64,000 nucleotides of DNA from an uncultured Bacteroidales bacterium (lineage in GTDB: Bacteria > Bacteroidota > Bacteroidia > Bacteroidales > UBA932): NCBI GenBank assembly GCA_900319405.1, contig ONOH01000006.1, positions 1 through 64,000 of the forward strand. Reading direction: 5' to 3'. This document shows positions 23,755-31,752 of the stretch, one piece after another; position 1 is the stretch's first letter; each line of letters opens with the position of its first letter. A program made the translations under genes and the position numbers. The notes beneath the pieces are model-generated. The model saw nothing but the letters and a program-made list of their open reading frames with translations. It ran no database searches and was not told the origin of the DNA.

Positions 23755-26507
23755 ACCTTATGAAACGAATTTTATCTTTCCTCTTCATTCTGACGGTCCT
23801 GAACCTTCAGGCCCAGAAAAAACCGCTGGACCACAGCGTGTACGACGCCTGGCAGTCCGTAGGAGCTTCGGCCATCACGCCCGCCGGCCACGTTGTCGCC
23901 TATGAGGTGAATCCTCAGGAAGGCGACGGGGTGCTCACTATCCGTATTTTCGGGAAGAAAGGAGAACGCTCCATCGAGATTCCCCGCGGCTACCGCGTCA
24001 CCCTCCTGGAGGACGAATCTTATGCCGTATGCCTTGTCAAGGCCCCCTTCCAGGAAACCCGAAAGGCCAAAATCGCCAAGAAAAAGGGCGATCAGCTGCC
24101 CAAGGACTCTCTCGCCGTCATCAACCTGGCCAGCGGCAAAGTGACCAAGTTCCCCGACGTCAAGGGATACAAAACGGGCAAATACGGTCTTAAAGCCTTT
24201 GCTTTCGCAACGGCCGACACCACCTTCATCCCCAAAAAGGAACGGAAGAAAAAGGATATCGGCTCTCCCCTGGCCGTGTATCATTTCACCGACGGCAGCC
24301 TGGATACGCTCCGCCACATCAGCGAGTATGCCTTCTCCAAGGACGGCCTGCAACTGGCGCTGGTCCGCAAGGAAGGCAAGTTCCACACGGAAGCCGGGGT
24401 TTACGATGTCCGGAGCCGGGAAACCCGTTTCCTGGCCGACACCGCCGCCTGGCACGCCGTTCCCCGCTTCAACGAGAGCGGATCGGCCTGCCTTTTCCTG
24501 AGTGCGCCGGATACCCTGAGCAGCGGCAGCAAGCACGCTTCGCTCTTCGAGTACAGCCTTTCCGACGGGAAGCTGAACAAACTGGCCGGTCCCGGGAGCG
24601 ACGGCATTCCCGAAGGCTGGGGCATCACCGAGAACAGTTCGTACAACTACAGCCATAACGGAAAGAACATTTTCGTGGGCCTGCAGGAGATGGTTCCGCC
24701 CAAGGACACTTCTCTGGTGCCGTTCGAGCTGCCCGGTCTGGATATCTGGAACTGGAATGCAGCAGAACTTCCGCCCTATGGGAAGGTCAACCTGAAACGG
24801 GATGCTTCCCGTACCTACCCGGCCCGGGTACTGGACGGCGGCAAGGTGAAACTGCTCTATGACAACAAACTCACGCGCTTCTCCCAGGGAGACCGCGGAG
24901 ACGCCCCCTACAACCTGTCCGTGCGCATCCTGGACCCGGTCCAGAGCCAGTGGAACTACCAGAATCCGGTTTCCATCAGCGTGGAAGGCCCTTCCGCTTC
25001 CCGGGAGATTGCCCGTGGAGCCTTCTCAGGCATCGGCCTTTCGCCCCTGGCCAAGTATGTGCTCTGGTGGGATTACGCCCAGTCCGGCTGGTTCCTTCAC
25101 GACATTGCCAAAGACCAGACCCGTCCTTTCGGGACCGAAACCGGTGTCTGCTTCTGGAACCAGGAGGATGACCATCCTACCCGTCCGGACTCCTACGGAA
25201 TGGGCGGCTGGCTGGAAGGTGACAGTGCCGTGCTCCTTTACGACCGGTATGATATCTGGAAGGTGCCCGTGGACGGAAGCGCCCCCGTGCGCCTGACCGA
25301 GGGCCGCGACGCCAGGCTCACCTACCGCGTTATCAACCTCAAGGATCGCGAGGAAGAGCGCCATTTCGCACCGACGGAAACCCTTCTCCTGAGCCTCTTC
25401 GACAATGTGGGCAAGGAAAAGGGCCTTGCCAGCGTGCAGTTGGACAAGCCTGCCAAGACTTTCAGGACGCTGGTGCGGGGCGGATACACCTGGTCCGGCG
25501 TGAAAAAAGCCAAGAACGCTCCTGTCTATACATACCTCAAGGGGAACTTCAACGACCCGATGGACCTGTACCTTAGCGGAGCCGTCGGCAAAGAGGAGAA
25601 ACGTCTTACCGCCATCAATCCGCAGAAGGAAGACTACAACTGGGGCACCGTGGAACTGTATCACTGGACGGCATACGACGGAACAGCGATGGACGGCCTG
25701 CTGTACAAGCCGGAAGGGTTCGACCCCGAAAAGAAGTACCCGATGATGATTTACTTCTACGAGAAGAACAGCGAAAACCTGTACACACACTATCCTGTGC
25801 AGCCCAGCTGGTCCATCATCAATATACCGTTCTACGTCTCAAGAGGTTATCTGGTTTTCGTGCCGGACATCGTGTACACGCGCGGCCTGCCGGGCGAAAG
25901 CGCCGTGAACTGCATTGTGAGCGGGGCCGAATCCCTCACCCGCTTCCCTTGGGTGGATGCCGACAATATGGCCATCCAGGGCCAGAGCTGGGGCGGTTAC
26001 CAGGTGGCCTACCTCATCACCCGCACGGGGATGTTCAAGGCCGCCGGTTCCGGTGCGCCGGTGAGCAATATGACATCGGCCTATGGCGGCATCCGCTGGG
26101 AGTCCGGCAGCAGCCGTCAGGGGCAGTATGAGCAGGGACAGAGCCGTATCGGCCGGGATCTTTGGAACGGGACGGAACTGTACATCGAGAACTCCGCCCT
26201 CTTCCGCCTCCCGCAGGTGACTACGCCGGTACTCATCATGCACAACGATGCCGACGGCGCCGTTCCGTGGTACCAGGGCGTGGAAATGTTTATGGGCCTT
26301 CGCCGGCTGGGGAAACCCGCCTGGCTGCTCCAGTATAACAACGAAGCGCACAACCTCCGCGAACGCCGCAACCGGAAAGACCTTACCATCCGCCTGCAGC
26401 AGTTCTTCGACCACTATCTGAAGGGTGCTCCCGAACCGGCCTGGATGCGCGACGGCGTTCCTTCGGCCAAGAAGGAATACTACTTCGGTTACGAAGAGGC
26501 TCGTTAG
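23751..26507 (+). CDS. S9-family prolyl oligopeptidase-like peptidase, exported
   Basis: The protein has 918 residues. A signal peptide (about 1-23, ending LQAQ) is followed by a beta-propeller region (to about 640) and a C-terminal alpha/beta hydrolase domain. The triad is visible as Ser746 in GQSWGGY, Asp833 or 835 in HNDADGAVPW and His867 in NNEAHNLRER. S9 enzymes of this type release dipeptides or oligopeptides in the periplasm and serve peptide nutrition in Bacteroidales. The ATG at 23751 shares ATGA with the GH25 stop; an ATG at 23760 is an alternative. The stop overlaps the convergent S4 gene by 4 nt. Confidence 0.92.
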   Translation: MNLMKRILSFLFILTVLNLQAQKKPLDHSVYDAWQSVGASAITPAGHVVAYEVNPQEGDGVLTIRIFGKKGERSIEIPRGYRVTLLEDESYAVCLVKAPFQETRKAKIAKKKGDQLPKDSLAVINLASGKVTKFPDVKGYKTGKYGLKAFAFATADTTFIPKKERKKKDIGSPLAVYHFTDGSLDTLRHISEYAFSKDGLQLALVRKEGKFHTEAGVYDVRSRETRFLADTAAWHAVPRFNESGSACLFLSAPDTLSSGSKHASLFEYSLSDGKLNKLAGPGSDGIPEGWGITENSSYNYSHNGKNIFVGLQEMVPPKDTSLVPFELPGLDIWNWNAAELPPYGKVNLKRDASRTYPARVLDGGKVKLLYDNKLTRFSQGDRGDAPYNLSVRILDPVQSQWNYQNPVSISVEGPSASREIARGAFSGIGLSPLAKYVLWWDYAQSGWFLHDIAKDQTRPFGTETGVCFWNQEDDHPTRPDSYGMGGWLEGDSAVLLYDRYDIWKVPVDGSAPVRLTEGRDARLTYRVINLKDREEERHFAPTETLLLSLFDNVGKEKGLASVQLDKPAKTFRTLVRGGYTWSGVKKAKNAPVYTYLKGNFNDPMDLYLSGAVGKEEKRLTAINPQKEDYNWGTVELYHWTAYDGTAMDGLLYKPEGFDPEKKYPMMIYFYEKNSENLYTHYPVQPSWSIINIPFYVSRGYLVFVPDIVYTRGLPGESAVNCIVSGAESLTRFPWVDADNMAIQGQSWGGYQVAYLITRTGMFKAAGSGAPVSNMTSAYGGIRWESGSSRQGQYEQGQSRIGRDLWNGTELYIENSALFRLPQVTTPVLIMHNDADGAVPWYQGVEMFMGLRRLGKPAWLLQYNNEAHNLRERRNRKDLTIRLQQFFDHYLKGAPEPAWMRDGVPSAKKEYYFGYEEAR

Positions 26508-26941
26508 AGGTCTTCTTCCGTGAGCCCGAAATGGGCCGCCACATCATCTGGGATGTCATCGAAGCCGATGGCGTCCCAGATTTGTTCTATCTCCCGGCGG
26601 TCTTTTTTGGTGGGACGGCCAGCCCCGCGGTCGCGGGTGAGGAAGAAGGTTTCCATCGGTGCGCGGAGTTTGTCCAGCTCGGTCTGCGGGGTGAGGTTCT
26701 CCGCAAAATCGGGAACCAGCTTGGCGCCGACGCGGTGCTCGATGGGCCGAACCACTTTGTACACATACGTCACGGCGCCCTTGCGCACATTCAGGATGTC
26801 TCCCGCCTGCACGGCCTTGGAAGGCTTGGCATTCACGTTTCCGATTTTCACTTTTCCGCCCTTGCAGGCTTCGGTCGCATCGGTCCGGGTCTTGAAAGCC
26901 CGGATGGCCCAGAGGTATTTGTCTATCCTTACTTCTGCCAT
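26504..26941 (-). CDS. S4-domain RNA-binding protein (Hsp15/HslR-like)
   Basis: The protein has 145 residues. An S4 domain (RIDKYLWAIRAFKTRTDATE, GKVKIGNVNAKPSKAVQAGD, about residues 4-65) is followed by a basic tail with PTKKDRREIE. HslR/Hsp15 proteins bind 50S subunits carrying nascent chains and help rescue stalled ribosomes; the same role is inferred. Start MAEVR at 26941 overlaps the preceding stop as TAATG, so translation is coupled to the isomerase homologue upstream. A longer open frame exists upstream but lies over that gene. Confidence 0.85.
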   Translation of the reverse strand: MAEVRIDKYLWAIRAFKTRTDATEACKGGKVKIGNVNAKPSKAVQAGDILNVRKGAVTYVYKVVRPIEHRVGAKLVPDFAENLTPQTELDKLRAPMETFFLTRDRGAGRPTKKDRREIEQIWDAIGFDDIPDDVAAHFGLTEEDL

Positions 26942-27861
26942 TACTCTTCGGAATCTGTTTTTTCCCTGGGGTCCATTCTTACTTCCATAAGGAGCGTATC
27001 CTTTTCTTCCGGGATGAGGAAGAAATCGTTCACCTCGGCGGGAACCAGCAGCGGTTCCCCTTTCCGGAAGCGGTAGTTTTCTCCGCCGGCCTGCACCGTG
27101 GCGGCACCCTTGAGACAAATGTAGAGAAGGAAGGTATCGTCCTCGTCCCTATGGCTTTTAAGCGCCTCTGTCAGAAGAATTTGATTGGCGGTAAACTGGG
27201 CAGACACCACCTCTCCCCTGTGGGCGGGCACCTTGCCGGAAAGGTCAATGAGGTCGAAGGCTTCTTCCAGGTGGAGTTCCCGATCCGTGGATCCCCAGTC
27301 ATGCAGGCGGAACCACAGTTCGGAAGATTCGGCCACCTCCAGAAGGGTCACATCCTTGGCGGCGTGCACCTGTCCCGGCCGGATGAGATACATCTCTCCG
27401 GGAGCCGGCCTGACGCTATGAAGCAGCCTTTCCACCTTGTTGTCAAGGCAGGCCCGGTAAAATTCATCGGCCGATACAGGACGCTTGAAGCCCAGGTACA
27501 GACGGGCGTCAGGGCCGGTTTCCTCTACATACCAGAGGGCGGTTTTGCCGAAGGCGTCGTACCGCTGGGCGGCGGTTTCATCGTCGGGGTTCACGTGCAG
27601 GGAACTCCTCCCCTTCACCGTCAGGCGCTTCACCAGCACAGGGAACTGCGTCCCGTACCATTCGAAGGCGGTCTCCCCTACCACGCGCTCCAGGTAAGTT
27701 TGCATAATATCGCCGATGGTGTTTCCCTTCAGCCAGCCCTCGCTGGCCACCGAATCCACAAAGCCCAGATCGGCCAGTTTGTATTCCACGCTCCCCCAGG
27801 GCATCTGCTGCGCATCCGGGAGGAACTTCATCGGAGTAAGTTTCTTGTTCTGATCGTTCAT
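26941..27861 (-). CDS. Class I mannose-6-phosphate isomerase homologue with altered metal site
   Basis: The protein has 306 residues and the short type-I phosphomannose isomerase (cupin) layout: PVLVKRLTVKGRSSLHVNPD, FGKTALWYVEE, LIRPGQVHAAKD and ELWFRLHDWG. In active short enzymes the first motif is (Q/K)VHPDD and the second GKTECWY. Here the positions read His89, Asn91 and Ala108, so two of four metal ligands (His and Glu) are replaced; only His166 is kept. Catalytic activity is therefore doubtful; a sugar-binding or regulatory role is possible. A TATCTTTG box ends 4 nt before the ATG at 27861; MKFLPD at 27831 is an alternative start with a normal leader. Confidence 0.75.
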   Translation of the reverse strand: MNDQNKKLTPMKFLPDAQQMPWGSVEYKLADLGFVDSVASEGWLKGNTIGDIMQTYLERVVGETAFEWYGTQFPVLVKRLTVKGRSSLHVNPDDETAAQRYDAFGKTALWYVEETGPDARLYLGFKRPVSADEFYRACLDNKVERLLHSVRPAPGEMYLIRPGQVHAAKDVTLLEVAESSELWFRLHDWGSTDRELHLEEAFDLIDLSGKVPAHRGEVVSAQFTANQILLTEALKSHRDEDDTFLLYICLKGAATVQAGGENYRFRKGEPLLVPAEVNDFFLIPEEKDTLLMEVRMDPREKTDSEE

Positions 27862-27865
27862 ACTG

Positions 27866-27894
27866 CAAAGATAGGAATTTTACAGTATCTTCAA
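27866..27894 (-). promoter_or_regulatory. Promoter for the isomerase homologue and S4 gene
   Basis: On the minus strand TTG (27892-27894), 18 bp, then TATCTTTG (27866-27873), 4 nt before the first ATG. The upstream side abuts decayed gene fragments. Confidence 0.5.
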
Positions 27895-27903
27895 TGCAAA
27901 TAA

Positions 27904-27969
27904 CGTCTGGGCGAGAAGGTGAGCTTCAAGTACATCATCATCGACGAATACCAGGACATCTCCCGGCAG
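27904..27969 (+). pseudogene. Fragment of a UvrD-like helicase
   Basis: One frame encodes RLGEKVSFKYIIIDEYQDIS and then RQ. The string IIIDEYQDIS is the Walker B/motif II region of UvrD/Rep-type helicases. A stop (TAA at 27901) sits directly upstream, and nothing downstream resembles the family. Only about 22 codons survive, without motif I or any other motif. A short open frame starting at the GTG at 27919 is not a gene. This is a truncated remnant. Confidence 0.6.
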
Positions 27970-28094
27970 GGCGCTGGCCGTGCTCGGAAATCCAGCTCTG
28001 GCCAACCAGCACATCATAGGTTGGGACGCTCATTCTGTGCCATGAGGTCCGGTTACTCGGTCTTCCGGACGGCTGTAATCTTCACCTTGTCCAT
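27953..28094 (-). pseudogene. Decayed TIGR04076-family gene fragment
   Basis: Reading from the ATG at 28094: MDKVKITAVRKTE, an in-frame TAA (28053-28055) where a Tyr-like codon is expected, PDLMAQNERP, then after a 1-nt shift YDVLVGQSWISEHGQRPAG and RCP. This follows the N-terminal half of TIGR04076 proteins as I remember them. The C-terminal half is gone, cut where the sequence meets the helicase fragment on the other strand. One nonsense codon plus one frameshift plus truncation make it a pseudogene. Its ATG overlaps the stop of the preceding remnant (TAATG), so the two were once an operon. Confidence 0.65.
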
Positions 28095-28506
28095 TACTTC
28101 ACGAGATAACGAATTACTGTCTTAAGCTTGTCTGTTGCCGTTTTTCGCGGATCAGAGAGATAAATCTCATGATGTCAGTATATCGTCAATCGCAATGCTG
28201 AGCCCCTGCTGAGCGGCAAAGACTTTCATTTTTCCGATGGTTATGGGTTCCATATCGTGTGAGCCCACGTGCATACACTGGACGCATCGGCCTTCTTCAT
28301 AGGGGAAAAACTCCACCTTGGAAAAGTCCGTTTTTTTTTTGCGGGTGGCCTCGGCTACGGCCCAGTCGAAATCGCCCTTGGTTACGAAGTCCGGCCGTCG
28401 GATCATGGAAATGAAGTGGAAATCTTCCTTGTGCGCGTAGTTCACTTCGCCCTTCTCAGACCACCAAAGGCCTTCCAGCGGGGCCAAGGAGAGGCCGTAG
28501 AATGCC
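28094..28506 (-). pseudogene. Decayed GyrI-like (small-molecule-binding) domain gene
   Basis: The frame around 28487-28170 encodes APLEGLWWSEKGEV, MIRRPDFVTKGDF, GRCVQCMHVGSHDMEPITIG, typical of the central part of GyrI-like domain proteins. It ends at a TGA (28167-28169). A second frame continues with HHEIYLSDPRKTATDKLKTV and then IRYLVK to a TAA at 28094-28096, exactly the conserved C-terminus of the family. The two parts are in different frames with a few residues missing between them. The N-terminal roughly 80 residues are absent; the region before about 28506 is a terminator hairpin. The gene is broken by truncation and frameshift. Confidence 0.72.
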
Positions 28507-28508
28507 TT

Positions 28509-28549
28509 AAAAGGACATCGGGCACGGTCTGTAAAAACCGTACCCGATG
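28509..28549 (-). terminator. Terminator after the DUF2795 gene
   Basis: Arms 28516-28528 and 28537-28549 pair over 13 bp. On the minus-strand RNA all pairs form (one G-U); on the plus strand the same position is a C-A mismatch, so the structure is adapted to the minus strand. The stem is followed by TCCTTTT. It lies 34 nt downstream of the DUF2795 stop. Confidence 0.7.
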
Positions 28550-28583
28550 CGCTTAATTTACTTATTATCAGGCAGTTAACCCC

Positions 28584-28808
28584 CTAATACTCTTCCTCGT
28601 TCCACATAAAGTCCTCTTTGGTAGGATAGTCGGGCCAGATGTCTTCGATGGATTCGTAGATTTCGGAGGTGTCGTCGTCCAGTTCTTCCAGGTTTTCGAT
28701 GACTTCGTCGGGAGCGCAGGTGCGGGTGGCGTAGTCAATCAGTTCTTCTTTGGTTGCGGGCCACGGAGCATCGTCCAGGCTGCTGGCAAGTTCAAGTGTC
28801 CAAAACAT
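28584..28808 (-). CDS. DUF2795-family small acidic protein
   Basis: The protein has 74 residues and is very acidic. The sequence MFWTLELASSLDDAPWPATK, KEELIDYATRTCAP, and IEDIWPDYPTKEDFMWNEEE matches the highly conserved Bacteroidota DUF2795 proteins as I remember them. The function is unknown. It is monocistronic, with a TATCTTTG box 65 nt upstream and a terminator downstream. It remains intact next to a block of decayed genes. Confidence 0.88.
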   Translation of the reverse strand: MFWTLELASSLDDAPWPATKEELIDYATRTCAPDEVIENLEELDDDTSEIYESIEDIWPDYPTKEDFMWNEEEY

Positions 28809-28873
28809 ATACTAAATGTATTTATTTGTTTAATTATCAATAATTTAAGTGGGTTTTTCCTTTGTCGGGGATG

Positions 28874-28881
28874 CAAAGATA
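28874..28881 (-). promoter_or_regulatory. -7 box for the DUF2795 gene
   Basis: The minus strand reads TATCTTTG; the leader would be about 60 nt and AT-rich. Confidence 0.55.
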
Positions 28882-28913
28882 GAAAAAAAATCTCTATAAT
28901 GAATTTTTTTCGC

Positions 28914-28921
28914 TATTTTTG
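28914..28921 (+). promoter_or_regulatory. -7 box for folE
   Basis: TATTTTTG, 42 nt before the ATG at 28964. No clear -33 TTTG was found. Confidence 0.55.
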
Positions 28922-28963
28922 CAGTCCAAAAATTTTGTGGGTATCTGCTACAAAGAATAGACC

Positions 28964-29554
28964 ATGGCATACAAAAAAATTGAAGAATACGACGAAAAAA
29001 CCACCCGGGAGATTGCTGGCCACATCAAAGCCATCCTGGAGCTGCTGGGAGAGGACCCCGCGCGGGAGGGTTTGCAAAAGACCCCGGAGCGTGTAGCCAA
29101 GGCCATGCAGTTTCTCACGCAGGGCTATTTCCAGGACGGTGAGGCCATCGTCAAGAGCGCTCTCTTCCAGGAGCCGTACAACCACATGGTCATCGTCAAG
29201 GACATCGAACTTTTCTCCCTCTGCGAGCACCACATGCTCCCTTTCATCGGCAAGGCACACGTGGCCTATATCCCACAGGGGGAAATCACCGGCCTGAGCA
29301 AGGTGGCCCGCGTGGTGGAAACCTATGCCCGCCGCCTGCAGGTACAGGAGCGTCTTACCGAACAGATCCGGGACAGCATCCAGGAAGCCCTGCATCCGCT
29401 GGGCGTGGCCGTTGTCATCGAAGCGATGCACACCTGTATGTCGATGCGCGGCGTGCAGAAGTCCAATGCCGTCACCACCACATCGGCCTTTTCGGGCATT
29501 TTCCTCCGAAGCGACAAAACCCGCAACGAATTCCTGAAACTCATCGAGAAGTAA
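28964..29554 (+). CDS. folE: GTP cyclohydrolase I
   Basis: The protein has 196 residues. GTP cyclohydrolase I motifs are intact: [38 protein letters not shown] with the zinc-binding Cys and His residues, [17 protein letters not shown] with the second zinc Cys, and SAFSGIF. It converts GTP to 7,8-dihydroneopterin triphosphate for folate, and in many bacteria also for queuosine via QueD; queC is present elsewhere in this window. It is a single-gene unit with a strong terminator. Confidence 0.96.
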   Translation: MAYKKIEEYDEKTTREIAGHIKAILELLGEDPAREGLQKTPERVAKAMQFLTQGYFQDGEAIVKSALFQEPYNHMVIVKDIELFSLCEHHMLPFIGKAHVAYIPQGEITGLSKVARVVETYARRLQVQERLTEQIRDSIQEALHPLGVAVVIEAMHTCMSMRGVQKSNAVTTTSAFSGIFLRSDKTRNEFLKLIEK

Positions 29555-29601
29555 GGTCTGCCAAAATGGCAGGGAAAAGCCTTTGGCGCATCTTTTGACT
29601 A

Positions 29602-29636
29602 TTCAAAACCGGCCTCCGCAGAGGTCGGTTTTTGAA
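29602..29636 (+). terminator. Rho-independent terminator after folE
   Basis: TTCAAAACCGGCCTC (29602-29616) pairs with GAGGTCGGTTTTTGAA (29621-29636) around a CGCA loop, with one G-U pair; the T run is part of the 3' arm. It lies in the folE-htpG gap. Confidence 0.8.
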
Positions 29637-29654
29637 ATTCAAGACAATACAGAT

Positions 29655-31643
29655 ATGGCAAACAAAGGACAAATTGGAGTAACTACCGAAAACATTTTCC
29701 CGGTTATCAAGCAGTTTTTGTACAGCGACCACGAGATTTTCCTGCGCGAACTGGTGGCCAACGCAGTGGATGCAACACAGAAGATGAAGGCCCTGGCAGC
29801 TTCCGGAGACTGCAAGGAAGAGCTGGGAGACCTGAAGGTGCGTCTGGAACTGGACGAGAAGGAAAAGACGCTCCGGATTATCGACGAAGGCATCGGTATG
29901 ACTGAGGAGGAAGTGGACAGATACATCAACCAGATCGCCTTCTCATCGGCCGGAGAATTCCTGGAGAAATATAAGGACCAGATTGGCAATATCATCGGCC
30001 ACTTCGGCCTTGGTTTTTACAGCGCTTTCATGGTATCCAAAAAGGTGACCATCGAGACCCTGTCCTGGAAGGAAGGCGCCCAGGCCGTGAAATGGAGCTG
30101 CGACGGCTCCCCGGCCTATGAGATGGAAGCCATCGACAAGAAAGAGCGCGGCACCGTCATCACCCTTTATCTGGACGACGATTCGAAGGAGTACGCCGAG
30201 AAAGCCCGCATCGAGGGACTTCTCCAGAAATACTGCAAGTTCATGCCCGTTCCCATCGTCTTCGGGAAGGAGCAGGAATGGAAGGACGGGAAATATGCCG
30301 ATACCGACAAGGACAAGGTCATCAACTCCGTGGAGCCGCTGTGGACAAAAGCGCCCTCGGAGCTCAAGGAAGAAGACTACATGGACTTCTACCGGACGCT
30401 GTACCCGATGAACGAAGAGCCCTTGTTTTACATTCACCTCAACGTGGACTATCCCTTCAACCTTACGGGCATCCTCTACTTCCCCAAGCTGAAGGACCGC
30501 GTGGCCGTGGAACGAAACAAAATCTCGCTTTACTGCAACCAGATGTTCGTCACGGATCACGTGGAGAACATCGTCCCGGATTTCATGACCCTCCTGCACG
30601 GAGTCATCGACTCTCCCGACATCCCGCTCAACGTGAGCCGCTCCTACCTGCAGAGCGATGCCTCTGTCAAGAAAATCTCCACCTACATCACCAAAAAGGT
30701 GGCCGACCGGCTGGAAAGCATCTTCAAGGACCAGCGGGAGCAGCTGGAAGCCAAATGGGACAACCTAAAGCTCTTTATCGAGTACGGAATGCTCTCGGAC
30801 GAGAAGTTCTGCGAAAGGGCCCTGAAATTCGCCCTCCTCAAGAATACCGACGGCAAATTCTTCAGTTTCGAGGAATATGAAAAGGCCGTGGCCGAAAACC
30901 AGACCGACAAGGACAAGAAAAAGGTGTACCTGTACGCCACGAAGCCGGAAGAGCAGTATGCCTACATCCAGGCTGCCCGGGACAAAGGATACGACGTGCT
31001 CCTGATGGACTGCGAACTGGACTCCCACTATGTCAACCTCTTGGAGCAGAAACTGACGGACACCCGCTTTGCCCGCGTGGACTCCGATGCCGTGGAAAAC
31101 CTCATTCCCAAGGAAGAAAAAATGAAACTGGAGATGAAGGAGGATGAACGATACGACCTCGAGAACCTCTTCAAGGCCGTTCTGCCCTCCGGAAACGACT
31201 ACTTTGTGCAGGGTGACAACCTGGGCGAAGATGCCGCCCCCATCCTTATCACCCAGAACGAATTCATGCGCCGTTACCGTGAAATGAGCGCCCTGGGCGG
31301 AGGAATGAACTTCTACGGCTCGATGCCCCAGAGCTACAACATCACTGTGAATATGGAAAACCCCATGGTCGCAAAAATCTGGGCCGATGCCAAAGCCGGT
31401 ATCGCCCCGCAGGCCGAACTCCCCGCCGAAGCTCCTTCCGACGCTTCCGAGGAGGAGAAAACCAAGGCCCGAGAAGCCCGGGATGCCGTCCGCAAAGCTC
31501 ACCGGGCCGATGTGGAAGCCTTCGCCACCGGCAACGAAATCCTGCACCAGATTGTTGACCTGGCCCTTCTGGCTAACGGAATGCTGAAAGGAAAGGCCCT
31601 GAGCGACTTTATCGCCCGGAGCCAGGGCTTGCTTATGCAGTAA
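29655..31643 (+). CDS. htpG: Molecular chaperone HtpG (Hsp90)
   Basis: The protein has 662 residues. The GHKL ATPase domain shows LRELVANAVDATQKMK (catalytic Glu and Asn), IIDEGIGMTEEEVDRYINQI and GHFGLGFYSAF. The middle domain contains NLTGILYFPKLK and LNVSRSYLQSDASVKK. The C-terminal dimerization part follows. Start MANKGQIGVT at 29655 replaces an upstream open extension that runs through the folE terminator. No clear -7 box lies between the terminator and the start, so the promoter is unresolved. Confidence 0.96.
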   Translation: MANKGQIGVTTENIFPVIKQFLYSDHEIFLRELVANAVDATQKMKALAASGDCKEELGDLKVRLELDEKEKTLRIIDEGIGMTEEEVDRYINQIAFSSAGEFLEKYKDQIGNIIGHFGLGFYSAFMVSKKVTIETLSWKEGAQAVKWSCDGSPAYEMEAIDKKERGTVITLYLDDDSKEYAEKARIEGLLQKYCKFMPVPIVFGKEQEWKDGKYADTDKDKVINSVEPLWTKAPSELKEEDYMDFYRTLYPMNEEPLFYIHLNVDYPFNLTGILYFPKLKDRVAVERNKISLYCNQMFVTDHVENIVPDFMTLLHGVIDSPDIPLNVSRSYLQSDASVKKISTYITKKVADRLESIFKDQREQLEAKWDNLKLFIEYGMLSDEKFCERALKFALLKNTDGKFFSFEEYEKAVAENQTDKDKKKVYLYATKPEEQYAYIQAARDKGYDVLLMDCELDSHYVNLLEQKLTDTRFARVDSDAVENLIPKEEKMKLEMKEDERYDLENLFKAVLPSGNDYFVQGDNLGEDAAPILITQNEFMRRYREMSALGGGMNFYGSMPQSYNITVNMENPMVAKIWADAKAGIAPQAELPAEAPSDASEEEKTKAREARDAVRKAHRADVEAFATGNEILHQIVDLALLANGMLKGKALSDFIARSQGLLMQ

Positions 31644-31681
31644 GCGTTTTTCGCGACTAGCTTATCATCAGCATTATATAG

Positions 31682-31715
31682 GAATCCTCCTATGTCTGAA
31701 CACATAGGAGGATTC
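31682..31715. terminator. Hairpin terminator between convergent htpG and acyl-CoA ligase genes
   Basis: GAATCCTCCTATG (31682-31694) and CATAGGAGGATTC (31703-31715) form a perfect 13-bp stem with an 8-nt loop. T tracts are weak on both sides, so it probably serves both directions as a barrier. Confidence 0.7.
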
Positions 31716-31752
31716 TTGTATTAAACTGCAATTCAGTAAGTTACAAAAAATA

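Noticed and set aside
27919..28125. 68-codon open frame as a real small gene
   Set aside because: Only its first 17 or so codons are helicase-like; the rest is antisense to the TIGR04076 remnant. It is a fragment.
28167..28487. 106-codon open frame as an independent small gene
   Set aside because: Its conserved C-terminus continues in another frame to 28094 and its N-terminus is missing, so it is part of a broken GyrI-like gene.
27862..28583. Insertion sequence as cause of the decay locus
   Set aside because: I found no transposase frame, terminal inverted repeats or target duplication in the interval.
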